64,000 nucleotides of DNA, from NCBI RefSeq assembly GCF_010731675.1, contig NZ_AP022584.1, forward strand, positions 806,001-870,000, given 5' to 3'. Numbering within the stretch: the first letter of the stretch is position 1; each line of letters starts with the position of its first letter. The position numbers were made by a program, and so were the translations under genes. The notes under the pieces were generated by a model. The model worked only from the letters and a program-made list of their open reading frames with translations, had not been told where the DNA came from and searched no databases. This DNA comes from Mycobacterium marseillense. GTDB taxonomy: Bacteria > Actinomycetota > Actinomycetes > Mycobacteriales > Mycobacteriaceae. Positions 52,573-60,680 of this stretch are shown here, in pieces.

Positions 52573-53235
52573 ATGAATGCACGCAGACTTGCTCGCTTCG
52601 TTGGTATCTCGGTCGTGACGGCGTGGGCGCTGCTCAGTGCACCCATCGGTGCTCCCACCGCGGCCGCCGATCCCTGCTCGGACGTCTCGGTGGTGTTCGC
52701 CCGCGGAACCCATCAGGAGCCCGGCCTCGGCAACATCGGTCAGGCTTTCGTCGACTCGCTCACGTCGCAGCTCGGCGGGCGATCCGTCGACGTCTACGCC
52801 GTCAACTACCCGGCCAACGACGACTACCACAACAGCGCGAACGCCGGGTCCGCTGACGCGGCCGCCCACATCCAGGACACGGTGGCCAGCTGCCCGAACT
52901 CGCGGATCGTGCTCGGCGGGTATTCGCAGGGTTCGACGGTGATCGACCTCGCCACCAACGCACTGCCCGCCTCGGCGGCCGACCATGTCTCCGCCGTCGC
53001 GCTCTTCGGCGAGCCGTCCAGCGGCTTCTCCACCATGCTGTGGGGCGGCCAACCGCTCCCGACGATCAACGGGGCCTATGGCGCCAAGACCATCAGCCTG
53101 TGCGCCCCCGACGACCCGATCTGCTCGGGTGGCGGCAACATCATGGCGCACGTGTCCTACATCGACGCCGGGATGACCGCCCAGGCCGCGACGTTCGCGG
53201 CCGACAAAATCAACCAAGCCGCGCCCCGCGCCTGA
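52573..53235 (+). CDS. cutinase family esterase
   Basis: A 220-residue secreted esterase, second of two cutinases in the window. The signal peptide MNARRLARFVGISVVTAWAL runs to about APTAAA. Then CSDVSVVFARGTHQEPGLG, the nucleophile GGYSQG (IVLGGYSQGSTVIDLA), and LCAPDDPICSGGGNIMAHVSYIDAG with Asp and His. The 52573 ATG is chosen because the signal peptide starts there; the frame upstream to 52495 overlaps the previous gene. Cell-wall esters are likely substrates. Confidence 0.93.
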   Translation: MNARRLARFVGISVVTAWALLSAPIGAPTAAADPCSDVSVVFARGTHQEPGLGNIGQAFVDSLTSQLGGRSVDVYAVNYPANDDYHNSANAGSADAAAHIQDTVASCPNSRIVLGGYSQGSTVIDLATNALPASAADHVSAVALFGEPSSGFSTMLWGGQPLPTINGAYGAKTISLCAPDDPICSGGGNIMAHVSYIDAGMTAQAATFAADKINQAAPRA

Positions 53236-53241
53236 GCTGCG

Positions 53242-53916
53242 TCAGTCGTTCGCTCGACGCTCTTGCCGTTGCCGCTTTTCGGCGGCCGCCAGCTCCGCAA
53301 TCCGGTCGGCTTCGGCGCGCTTGCGGGCAGCCTCGCTCAGCTTGTCTTCGGCGTCGTCGATTTTGGCTGCGGAAGCCTTGGATGCGGCGCGCTCAGCGGC
53401 TTGAGTCCGGTCCTGCACTCGCCGGTTTGCCGTCTTGACCGCTTCCTTCTGCTGCGCCGCCACGTCGTCGATGCGCCGCTTCGCCGAGGCGCTCTTCTGC
53501 TGTGCCGACTGTGCTGCTTGCCGCTTGCGGTCCTCGGCGGCGTTGCGTGCCTCCGCGACCTCCCGCGCTGTCGCCGCCTGCGCTTCCTGCCGCTCCTCGA
53601 TCGCCGCGTCTTGAGCGCCTGTCAACTTTGCGTCGGCCTGTTTCTTCCTGGCCGCAGCGGTCGCGTCCAGCTGTGCGGCGCGTCCTAAGGCGTCGCTGCG
53701 CTCGACCAGCGCAGCCCCGCGCTCGGCCAGCTGAGGGTCGCCCAACGCATTCCCGACGGTGCTGTCAAGCATGCCGAGCGAGCGCTCATAGAGCAGTCGC
53801 GCACGCGCTTCCGCCGGAATGCGGGTGACAACCCGGTCCTCGATCAACTGCAGTGGGAATCGGGCGAGCTGGTAGTGAAACCGCAGTACCACCAATGGGG
53901 CGTCGGATATCTTCAT
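53242..53916 (-). CDS. coiled-coil protein, stress-type conserved hypothetical
   Basis: A 224-residue protein. Residues 1-50 are MKISDAPLVVLRFHYQLARF and following, a compact domain. From about 90 to the end it is Ala/Lys/Arg/Glu-rich, with long coiled-coil helices (REVAEARNAAEDRKRQAAQS; RTQAAERAASKASAAKIDDAEDKLSEAARKRAEADRI). Mycobacterial annotations call such proteins IF2-like, but this is only the helical similarity, not a translation factor. It lies 26 bp after the CsbD-like gene on the same strand, and both are helix-rich, so they are likely one stress operon. Confidence 0.8.
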   Translation of the reverse strand: MKISDAPLVVLRFHYQLARFPLQLIEDRVVTRIPAEARARLLYERSLGMLDSTVGNALGDPQLAERGAALVERSDALGRAAQLDATAAARKKQADAKLTGAQDAAIEERQEAQAATAREVAEARNAAEDRKRQAAQSAQQKSASAKRRIDDVAAQQKEAVKTANRRVQDRTQAAERAASKASAAKIDDAEDKLSEAARKRAEADRIAELAAAEKRQRQERRAND

Positions 53917-53942
53917 CGTCTTCTCCTGTACGCGGCCCGCCC

Positions 53943-54500
53943 TCAGGGCAGGTCGCCTTCGTCGGTCGCGTTGCGGGCCTGCTGGCGCAGGCGGTCAGCC
54001 TCCGCCTTTTCGTTGGCGGCCACTTGCACCGAGGTTTGATGCTGGGCAACGGCATCGACGACTTCCTCCGTCGCACTACCGATTTCCTCGCGTTCATCGG
54101 CCTTGGCCCGCTGGACCTGGTTTTGGGCGTCGAGCTCGGCGCGAGTCTGTTCCGCCGCGGCGGTCTGCCGTGCGGCCTGCTCGGTCGCGCGCTTTCGGGC
54201 GGACCGTTGAGCTTCGATCGAATCCTCCTCGGCCACCGCGTGGGAATTCGCCGCCAGGCGTTGTTGGGCCCCTTTGACCTTGGCTTCAGTCGCGTCGTCG
54301 CGCGCCTGGTCGGCCTGGGCCTCGGCGACGGCCTCGGTTGCGTTCGCTTCTTTTCGCGCATGTGCCTGGGTTTGCTCGAGCTGGCCCTCGGCGGTGAGCG
54401 AATCCTTGCCCGTAATGGCGCCAACGACTTCTTTGGCCTTGCCCTTGACCGCATCGATCAGGCCTCGGCGCGCTTCCCGAGCCTTGTTTTGCTCACTCAT
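53943..54500 (-). CDS. CsbD-like helical stress protein
   Basis: A 185-residue protein. The N-terminal LIDAVKGKAKEVVGAITGKDSLTAEGQLEQ is the CsbD-like motif known from stress-induced proteins. The remainder is Ala/Glu-rich helical sequence (AEAQADQARDDATEAKVKGAQQRL; NEKAEADRLRQQARNATDEG). ATG 54500 is used with GAGGAG upstream. It is followed in the same operon by the coiled-coil protein. Function is unknown, but the motif links it to general stress. No SigF or SigB promoter was recognised. Confidence 0.85.
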   Translation of the reverse strand: MSEQNKAREARRGLIDAVKGKAKEVVGAITGKDSLTAEGQLEQTQAHARKEANATEAVAEAQADQARDDATEAKVKGAQQRLAANSHAVAEEDSIEAQRSARKRATEQAARQTAAAEQTRAELDAQNQVQRAKADEREEIGSATEEVVDAVAQHQTSVQVAANEKAEADRLRQQARNATDEGDLP

Positions 54501-54806
54501 TGAAATACTCCTCGATGCATTGGCCACAAACGTTCGTTGGTGTCATGTCCGGGGGTTCCACGGACTCGGCCGATCAAACACGGACGTGAACTGCGTCACC
54601 GACTACACTGACACACTGTTGCGTTCGTTGGACATGAATTGGCAACGGCCTCAATGTATTTCGCTCAGCCGGCCCGTACCGTAGGCGAAAACGACTGATG
54701 GGGCTATACCCTGGGAGCCGAGTCCGAAGTTCCTGGATAAAGGGCGTTGCGGCACGGTTGAAATCCCCGATTCGGGGTAGCGGCCTACCGTGGGAGGGAA
54801 GGCATC
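54501..54806. other. 306-bp divergent region between the CsbD-like operon and the alcohol dehydrogenase
   Basis: No gene is supported. It must hold two promoters. I saw only the GAGGAG site before 54500 and GGGAGGGAAGG before 54807. No strong inverted repeat was found. Confidence 0.35.
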
Positions 54807-55823
54807 ATGCGAGGAGCTGTCATTTACGGCGCCGGCGATGTCCGTTTCGAGGACATTCCGGACCCCGAGATCGTCGCCCCCACCGATGCGATCGTCCGCA
54901 CCACCGCCACGTGCGTGTGCGGTTCAGATCTTTGGGATTACCGCGGCATCAACCCCGTTCCCGAGCCCAAGCCGTTCGGTCACGAATACTGCGGTGTCGT
55001 CGAAGCCGTTGGCAGTGAGGTCACCTCGGTCAAGCCCGGCCAGTTCGTCATCGGATCCTTTTTCGCTTCCGACGGCACATGTCCCAACTGCCGCAACGGA
55101 GTTCAGACCTCGTGTGTACACGGGGTGCTGATGAACGGCTGCCAAGCGGAGGTCATCCGCATTCCGTGGGCAGACGGCAGCCTGGTGGCGCTCCCCGACC
55201 AACCCGACAGCGAATCGATTCCGGATCTGCTGACCCTGTCGGACGTGATGGGGACCGGGTGGTTCGCCGCGGAGGCGGCCAACGTCGTTCCCGGCATGAC
55301 GGTGGCCGTCGTGGGCGACGGCGCGGTCGGTCTGTGCGCGGTGCTGGCCGCCCGCGAGAAGGGCGCCGAGCGGATCATCGCGATGAGCCGCCACGAACCC
55401 CGGCAAAAGCTGGCGCGCGAGTTCGGCGCCACCGACATCGTCACCGAGCGCGGCGACGACGGCGTCGCCGTCATCAAGGACATGACCGAAGGCGTCGGTG
55501 CCGACGCCGTGCTCGAGTGTGTGGGCACCGGACAATCCATGCAACAAGCAATCAAATCCGCCCGCCCCGGCGCGTTCGTCGGGTTCGTGGGTGTCCCCCA
55601 CGACGTCAGCATCACCGGCGAGCAACTCTTCAGGACCCAGGTCGGGCTCCGCGGTGGACCCGCCCCGGTCCGGCACTTCCTGCCCGATCTGATCGAGTCG
55701 GTGCTCGACGGGCGAATCAATCCCGGCAAGGTGTTCGACCTGCACCTGCCGCTCGACGAAGTCGCCGAGGCCTATCGGGCCATGGATGAGCGACGCGCCA
55801 TCAAGGCGTTCCTGCAGCCCTGA
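54807..55823 (+). CDS. zinc-dependent alcohol dehydrogenase (MDR family)
   Basis: A 338-residue medium-chain dehydrogenase. The catalytic zinc ligands are C in TCVCGSDLW, H-E in FGHEYCG, and the structural site CPNCRNGVQTSC has three of four Cys in the usual spacing. The NAD motif is VAVVGDGAVGLCAVLAA. Substrate is unknown; it belongs to the group of threonine/formaldehyde-type dehydrogenases. ATG 54807 has GGGAGGGAAGG upstream. It is monocistronic, with the small 84-residue gene following 44 bp later, possibly on its own transcript. Confidence 0.93.
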   Translation: MRGAVIYGAGDVRFEDIPDPEIVAPTDAIVRTTATCVCGSDLWDYRGINPVPEPKPFGHEYCGVVEAVGSEVTSVKPGQFVIGSFFASDGTCPNCRNGVQTSCVHGVLMNGCQAEVIRIPWADGSLVALPDQPDSESIPDLLTLSDVMGTGWFAAEAANVVPGMTVAVVGDGAVGLCAVLAAREKGAERIIAMSRHEPRQKLAREFGATDIVTERGDDGVAVIKDMTEGVGADAVLECVGTGQSMQQAIKSARPGAFVGFVGVPHDVSITGEQLFRTQVGLRGGPAPVRHFLPDLIESVLDGRINPGKVFDLHLPLDEVAEAYRAMDERRAIKAFLQP

Positions 55824-55867
55824 CCGGCCTCGGCGGCGACGGGCGTGCATCGGCTACGGTCGACGGT

Positions 55868-56122
55868 ATGTCCAAAGCCTCCGGTAACGACCTCATCGAC
55901 GACGTCACCCCTGGCGACATCATCGCCGTCGACCGCGGCTCCGGCGCCCAGCCCTACAAGGTCGTGTTCAAAGACCCCACCGATGCGGGATATCTCGTCA
56001 CGCTGGAAAGCGACGGCGGGGAGACCTTTCAGCTCGACCTGGCCGCCGGCACCACGGTGGAGAGGTCGCTCGAGGCGAAGTGGGAATCCGCGCAAAGCCC
56101 CACCCCCAACTCGGAGAACTAA
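55868..56122 (+). CDS. small hypothetical protein
   Basis: An 84-residue protein. NDLIDDVTPGDIIAVDRGSGAQPYKVVFKDPTDAGYLVTLESDGG suggests an SH3-like beta-barrel, followed by ETFQLDLAAGTTVERSLEAKWE. No function is known to me. ATG 55868 has weak upstream purines. It sits between the alcohol dehydrogenase and the DUF3072-type pair. Confidence 0.65.
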   Translation: MSKASGNDLIDDVTPGDIIAVDRGSGAQPYKVVFKDPTDAGYLVTLESDGGETFQLDLAAGTTVERSLEAKWESAQSPTPNSEN

Positions 56123-56325
56123 GGGCGCCGGCGACTTCGACCCCGTGAACGCGGCGGCCCGATCGGAAAGTGTTGGCCCGCCGCCCATTCAGTGACCCAC
56201 GCAGCCGACAAGGTCCCGACGCGCGCGTTCCGACCACTGCCTCCGGGTGGCGATGCGGCCGGTCGGCTAGCGGACCGCGAGTCCGACCTGATTACATCGC
56301 CCCGATAGCGGGCATAGCCACATGC

Positions 56326-56541
56326 ATGGTCGACGATGCCGCGCAGGCGCCACGGGAGAATCCGGAGAAAGATCGGTCGCAATGGGTGACCGGCGACGAG
56401 CCCATGACCGGTCCGCAGCGCAGCTACCTGAGCACTTTGGCGCAAGAAGCGGGCGAAGAGATCCCGGAGAAGCTCACCAAGGCGGAGGCCTCAAACTTGA
56501 TCGATCAGCTGCAGCAGCGCACCGGGCGGGGCAGCTCATGA
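56326..56541 (+). CDS. DUF3072-type small protein
   Basis: A 71-residue acidic protein. EKDRSQWVTGDEPMTGPQRSYLSTLAQEAGEEIPEKLTKAEASNLIDQLQQRTG matches DUF3072, a short actinobacterial family with a helix-strand structure similar to SAP-like motifs. ATG 56326 is used; an earlier frame extends to 56170 without similarity. Its stop codon overlaps the ATG of the next gene (ATGA), so the two are translationally coupled. Confidence 0.8.
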   Translation: MVDDAAQAPRENPEKDRSQWVTGDEPMTGPQRSYLSTLAQEAGEEIPEKLTKAEASNLIDQLQQRTGRGSS

Positions 56542-56786
56542 CGATCGGTGCCGATGACGTTCGTCGACTGCTCGCCAGCCAAGAAGATGCTGCGCTCGTG
56601 GTGGTCGAGGGGCGCGCCGCGGTCGTCACACCTGAAGAGCTGAACTCTGCCGAATATCGGGGTGCGCTGCAGATCGCCACGCGCCAGGAATTGGTGCAGC
56701 GAATCGGGCGGACGGAGTTATCCGATCGCGAGCTGGCCGAGCAGGCCGAAGACCTCGACACGGCCGTGCGCAACCTGGGCGGCTGA
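56538..56786 (+). CDS. small hypothetical protein coupled to DUF3072 gene
   Basis: An 82-residue protein: MTIGADDVRRLLASQEDAAL, then VVVEGRAAVVTPEELNSAEYRGALQIATRQELVQRIGRTELSDREL. It is acidic and helical near the C-terminus. I know no function. ATG 56538 overlaps the previous stop codon. It is convergent with the MOSC gene, which ends 8 bp away. Confidence 0.7.
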   Translation: MTIGADDVRRLLASQEDAALVVVEGRAAVVTPEELNSAEYRGALQIATRQELVQRIGRTELSDRELAEQAEDLDTAVRNLGG

Positions 56787-56794
56787 CGCCACGG

Positions 56795-57598
56795 CTAGGA
56801 TCCGATGCTGACCGGATCGCCCACGCGGATAACGCCTTTGGTCACCACGGAGAGGTAGGCCCCCGCACAGGCCTGCGCCCCGTGACCGCCGGTGTTCAAC
56901 CGGTTTTCCGCCGCGGGGATGCGAAGCGCTTGCGGGGCGCGCGGCAGCGGACCGTGCTCGAGGGTCGGAACCACGCACCGTGACGTGGCGGTCAGCACAC
57001 GCAGCCGCGCCTCGCCGACGGTGATTTCGCTTCCGACCCAGTCGTTTTCGGCGTACGGCGGATAGTCCGGCGGTGTGGAGATCACCAGATTCGGCCGGTA
57101 GCGCAGCGCCTCCACCCCGATGTGCTCGAGGGTTGCCGTCGTGATCGCGTGCAGCGGGGCTTCGTCGGTGAACGAGTCGCCCGGGGTGGCCTGGGCGATC
57201 CGCAGAATGCGCCCGTCAACCTCGGCGTCGAGGCCGAGCTCGAGCAGTTTCTCCGGATCGGGGCGGACCAGCGTCGCCCCGTCGGGGCGCTGCGCCACGA
57301 GTTGGACCGGTCGTCCGGTCAATTTGGAGATCAGGTCGTCGACACCGGGGTCGTCGAAGGCCACGTTCGTCCCGTCGGGCAGCCTGATGCTGACGCCCTC
57401 GGCGCCCGCGTGGGCGGTGCAGGTCAAAAGGTTCCGCCACAGCCGTGGATTCTTGGCACTGGCCACGTGGCCGGTTTCGCCGTCTACGAGTGCCAGCCGT
57501 CGATCGCCCTCGGCGCCACGCTCGTCGACCGACAGGACATCCAGGGTTTCGCCGAGCATGGACTTGACCGGGTAGCGAAGCAACGCCGCCACCCGCAT
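56795..57598 (-). CDS. MOSC domain protein
   Basis: A 267-residue protein with a MOSC N-terminal beta-barrel (RVAALLRYPVKSMLGETLDVLSVDERGAEGDRRLALVDGETGHVASAK) and MOSC core (NLVISTPPDYPPYAENDWVGSEITVGEARLRVLTATSRCVVPTLEHG, with the catalytic Cys in RCV). The family binds molybdenum cofactor sulfur, as in moco sulfurase or mARC-like reduction of N-hydroxylated compounds. ATG 57598 is used, as it begins the conserved RYPVKS region; an upstream in-frame extension to 57670 is basic and not conserved. It is downstream of the PPE-SVP gene on the same strand. Confidence 0.9.
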   Translation of the reverse strand: MRVAALLRYPVKSMLGETLDVLSVDERGAEGDRRLALVDGETGHVASAKNPRLWRNLLTCTAHAGAEGVSIRLPDGTNVAFDDPGVDDLISKLTGRPVQLVAQRPDGATLVRPDPEKLLELGLDAEVDGRILRIAQATPGDSFTDEAPLHAITTATLEHIGVEALRYRPNLVISTPPDYPPYAENDWVGSEITVGEARLRVLTATSRCVVPTLEHGPLPRAPQALRIPAAENRLNTGGHGAQACAGAYLSVVTKGVIRVGDPVSIGS

Positions 57599-57741
57599 CT
57601 GCACGGCACCGGGGCCGCGGCCCGCCGACGACTTCTCCATAGGCACTTTCACTCGAGCGTCACTGCCCACTGTGCCCCAAACCGGAACGCGTCACCACTG
57701 GTCTACAAGCGCGGGGGCGGCAGGGGCGATGGTCGGCTGGA

Positions 57742-59127
57742 TCAGCCGGGAAGCAGGCGCTTTTTCTGCTCTTCGAATTCCTGCTGCGTCAGGATTCCGG
57801 CGTCGCGCAACGATGCCAGCTCGCGCAGCTCGGCGGCGATGCTCGTGATCGGTCCCCCCGGCGGAGCCGGTGGGGTCGTTGCGGACTCGTCCGTCTTGTC
57901 CTTCTTGTTCGGGTCGCGCGGGGACTTCGCCGTCTCGGCCCGGCTTCGCTCCCGACCCAACGCGCTCGTGCCGGCCATCGCGCGCCCGGCCATGCTCGCC
58001 ACCGCCATCTCGCCGAACAGACTCCCAGTGCCGCTGGGTGCGGCTGCGGCAGCGGCTTCCGCGGCGGCGCCGACGCTGGTCGCCGGCAACGCCAAGGCGG
58101 CCGGTCTGATCGCCGGGGCGGCGGCCGTCCACCCAGGCGGCACCGACAGGCTGCCGACGGTGTTGGCCTCCCCCAGCCCCGCTGACGCCAAAGTTCCGAA
58201 TCCACCCGCCGGGTTCGTGATGACCGGGAAAGGCGACGGCGGCACCGCGCCCGTCCCCGGAAAGGACTGCACCCCTGCCCAGCCGCTGACGATGTCATCG
58301 GTGTGGAAACCGGTCAGGGCACCGGCGATGTCGTAGGGAAGGGCAATCGTTGCCGCGGGTGCGTCGACAAAAAACGTGACCAAGCTGCCCGGTGCGTCCA
58401 GAAAATACGTGATGAGGTCGGCACCCAAGTCCAGCCCGTCCAGCGCCGAAGGGTCAACGGCATCCAAGGCGGTCGGGTTCACTGCGGCTCTGGTCAGCGT
58501 GTTGGGGACCGCCGAGAGTGATTGCTGCGTAACGGCATTGCGCGTGCTACCGGCGGCGGTGCCGGTGGCCTGTGCGACGGCTCCGGATTGATCGGCACCG
58601 GAGTCGGTGGTCTGATCCGGCTCGACAAACGGTGTCAGCGTGGTCGCCGACGCCGTAGCACCCGCGTAGCCGAACATCGCCCCGGTGTCACGCGCCCACA
58701 TCTCGGCATACTCGGTCTCGGTCGTGGCGATCGCCGGCGTGTTCTGCCCGAGAAAGTTGGTCGCGACGAGGGAGGCCAGCAGGGTGCGGTTAGCCGTGAT
58801 CACCGGGGGCGGCACCGTCTCCGCAAAGGCCGTCTCGTAGGCGAAGGCCGCGGCCCGGGCCTTGGTGGCGGCTTCCTCGGCCTGGGCTCCGGTGGTCCGC
58901 ATCCACTCGAGATAGGGGGCGATCGCCGCGGTCATGGCCGCGGCCGACGGGCCAACCCACGGCCCGGAAGTCAGGGCGGTGATCTCCGCCTGGTAGGAGT
59001 CCGCCGTCGACTGCAGCGCGGCGGCCAATTCGTCCCAGGCCATGGCGGCGGCCAGCATCGGTCCCGAGCCCGGACCGGCGTACATCCGCGCGGAGTTAAT
59101 CTCCGGCGGTAGTACTGCGAAGTCCAC
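57742..59127 (-). CDS. PPE-SVP protein with C-terminal SHOCT-like tail
   Basis: A 461-residue PPE protein. The N-terminus MDFAVLPPEINSARMYAGPG holds PPE, and WVGPSAAAMTAAIAPYLEWM the WxG turn. GSLSVPPGW near residue 335 is the SVP subfamily motif. The last 30 residues, ELRELASLRDAGILTQQEFEEQKKRLLPG, form a SHOCT-like short helix pair, an uncommon end for PPE proteins. It is probably secreted by an ESX system. It has no adjacent PE gene. It ends 144 bp before the MOSC gene on the same strand. The start ATG 59127 matches the family start. Confidence 0.9.
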   Translation of the reverse strand: MDFAVLPPEINSARMYAGPGSGPMLAAAMAWDELAAALQSTADSYQAEITALTSGPWVGPSAAAMTAAIAPYLEWMRTTGAQAEEAATKARAAAFAYETAFAETVPPPVITANRTLLASLVATNFLGQNTPAIATTETEYAEMWARDTGAMFGYAGATASATTLTPFVEPDQTTDSGADQSGAVAQATGTAAGSTRNAVTQQSLSAVPNTLTRAAVNPTALDAVDPSALDGLDLGADLITYFLDAPGSLVTFFVDAPAATIALPYDIAGALTGFHTDDIVSGWAGVQSFPGTGAVPPSPFPVITNPAGGFGTLASAGLGEANTVGSLSVPPGWTAAAPAIRPAALALPATSVGAAAEAAAAAAPSGTGSLFGEMAVASMAGRAMAGTSALGRERSRAETAKSPRDPNKKDKTDESATTPPAPPGGPITSIAAELRELASLRDAGILTQQEFEEQKKRLLPG

Positions 59128-59617
59128 GTTCTCCTCCGATCGCTTTCATGGCCGCGAGGGCATCGACGGCTCCGGTGCGCGTCGTATGGGATAGCCAGCC
59201 GAGCAGCAAACAAATCGCGATCCTTCGGGCAGTGCCGGTACCACGAAGGAAGGCGACCTAATGAGACCGTCCCGACTGCTGGGGGGACGGCCTCACACGT
59301 TTGCAGGTGTGGCCCAACGTTAACGAATACAGCGAAATTGTTGCGATGGGTTAACGATAGGTTACCGGCACATGACACAGGAAACTCACAAGGGTTTGGC
59401 GCGTGCCGCGCAAATCTTGTTCAGCCCGTTCTCAGCGGGACGCTGAGGGTTCCGTCCGTCGACCCGGGGGCGGTCGGTATCGCCGAGCGGTGTCAAAAGC
59501 GGTGATCAGGTCCGCGCGATCGCCCATCACAGCGGTGCGGGCCGACCGTGGCGGGACTGATCCGCGGCAGCCGGCGAGGTGGTGGTGCAAAGCCGGGCGG
59601 TCGTGTAGAAGGTTCTG
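59128..59617. other. 490-bp divergent region between PPE-SVP and methyltransferase
   Basis: No gene is supported. Two GTTAAC words (59319 and 59350 areas) lie in a locally AT-richer stretch about 200 bp before the PPE start, and CTGTATTCGTT reads as a possible minus-strand -10. If used, the PPE mRNA would have a long leader. Confidence 0.35.
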
Positions 59618-60664
59618 GTGCAGGAACCGCCGAATGGATCAGCCGATCCGTCGATGCTGCGCGAAGCGCTCATCAGGCGGATGTATCGGCGTTCGGCGGC
59701 CGAGGGTCAGATCAGGGTGCCGGCGGTGCCGGGCCTGATCGACGAGTACGTGCAGCTGTGCGGCAACGTCTGTGCCACCCTGGGCGTCTGGCACACCCCG
59801 GAGCAGTCCGCGCAGCTACGGGCCGCGCTGGAAGTCGAGTTGGCCAAGGCGTTCAAGGCCTCGCCGCGCTCCGACGTGGTCATCGCGTATCACTCCCCGT
59901 TCGGGTCGGCCGGGGTGAACTTCCGCGTCCAGGCCGACGCGCGGACTATCGAGGCCGACTACGAGCAGTGGGTTGCCGTGCGCCCCCCACCGCTATTCGG
60001 TACCGAGCCGGACGCGCGCGTGCTGGATCTCGCCGCGCAAGCGACCGACCCGGCCGCGTTCCGGGTGCTCGATGTCGGAGCGGGAACCGGGCGCAACGCC
60101 CTGGCCCTGGCCCGGCGCGGCCATCCGGTCGACGCGGTGGAGATGACCGCGAAGTTCGCCGAAGTCATGCGCGCCGAAGCTGACAACGAAGCGCTGCGCG
60201 TGAACGTCATCCAAAGCGATGTGTTCACGGCGATGGAGGGTGCGCACGCGCAGTACCAGCTGATGGTGCTCTCGGAGGTGGTGCCCGACTTCCGGACCCC
60301 GCACGAGTTGCGCGGCATGTTCGAGCTCGCGGCGCAGTGTCTGGCCCCGGGCGGGCGCCTGGTCTTCAACATCTTTCTGGCCCGCGACGGCTACGTGCCC
60401 GACGACGCCGCGGTTCAACTCAGTCAGCAGTGCAACAGCATGATCTTCACCCGCGAAGAGGTGACGGGCGCGGCGGCCGGCCTGCCGCTCGAGCCCGTCG
60501 CCGACGACTCCGCCTACGACTACGAGAAGGCGCGGTTGCCCGCCGAGGCGTGGCCGCCCACCGCGTGGTTCGAGGGGTGGGCCACCGGCATCGACGTGTT
60601 CGACGTCGAGCGCGAGGATTGCCCGATCGAGTTGCGCTGGCTCGTGTTCGAGAAGACGGGCTGA
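59618..60664 (+). CDS. class I SAM-dependent methyltransferase
   Basis: A 348-residue methyltransferase. Motif I is FRVLDVGAGTGRNALALARRG, followed by VDAVEMTAKFAEVMRAEA, VLSEVVPDF and LAPGGRLVFNIFLA. The N-terminal 130 residues form a separate helical domain (MLREALIRRMYRRSAAEG; LIDEYVQLCGNVCATLG), unlike the small methyltransferase at 38000. Substrate is unknown. GTG 59618 is used and is upstream of MLREAL. It is convergent with the Rieske FAD gene, 16 bp away. Confidence 0.88.
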   Translation: MQEPPNGSADPSMLREALIRRMYRRSAAEGQIRVPAVPGLIDEYVQLCGNVCATLGVWHTPEQSAQLRAALEVELAKAFKASPRSDVVIAYHSPFGSAGVNFRVQADARTIEADYEQWVAVRPPPLFGTEPDARVLDLAAQATDPAAFRVLDVGAGTGRNALALARRGHPVDAVEMTAKFAEVMRAEADNEALRVNVIQSDVFTAMEGAHAQYQLMVLSEVVPDFRTPHELRGMFELAAQCLAPGGRLVFNIFLARDGYVPDDAAVQLSQQCNSMIFTREEVTGAAAGLPLEPVADDSAYDYEKARLPAEAWPPTAWFEGWATGIDVFDVEREDCPIELRWLVFEKTG

Positions 60665-60680
60665 ACCCGTCTCGGCCCGC

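Noticed and set aside
54700..54725. GGGTAT on the minus strand near 54714, like a SigF -10
   Set aside because: The GTTT element lies on the wrong side of it, so no promoter in the correct order is formed.
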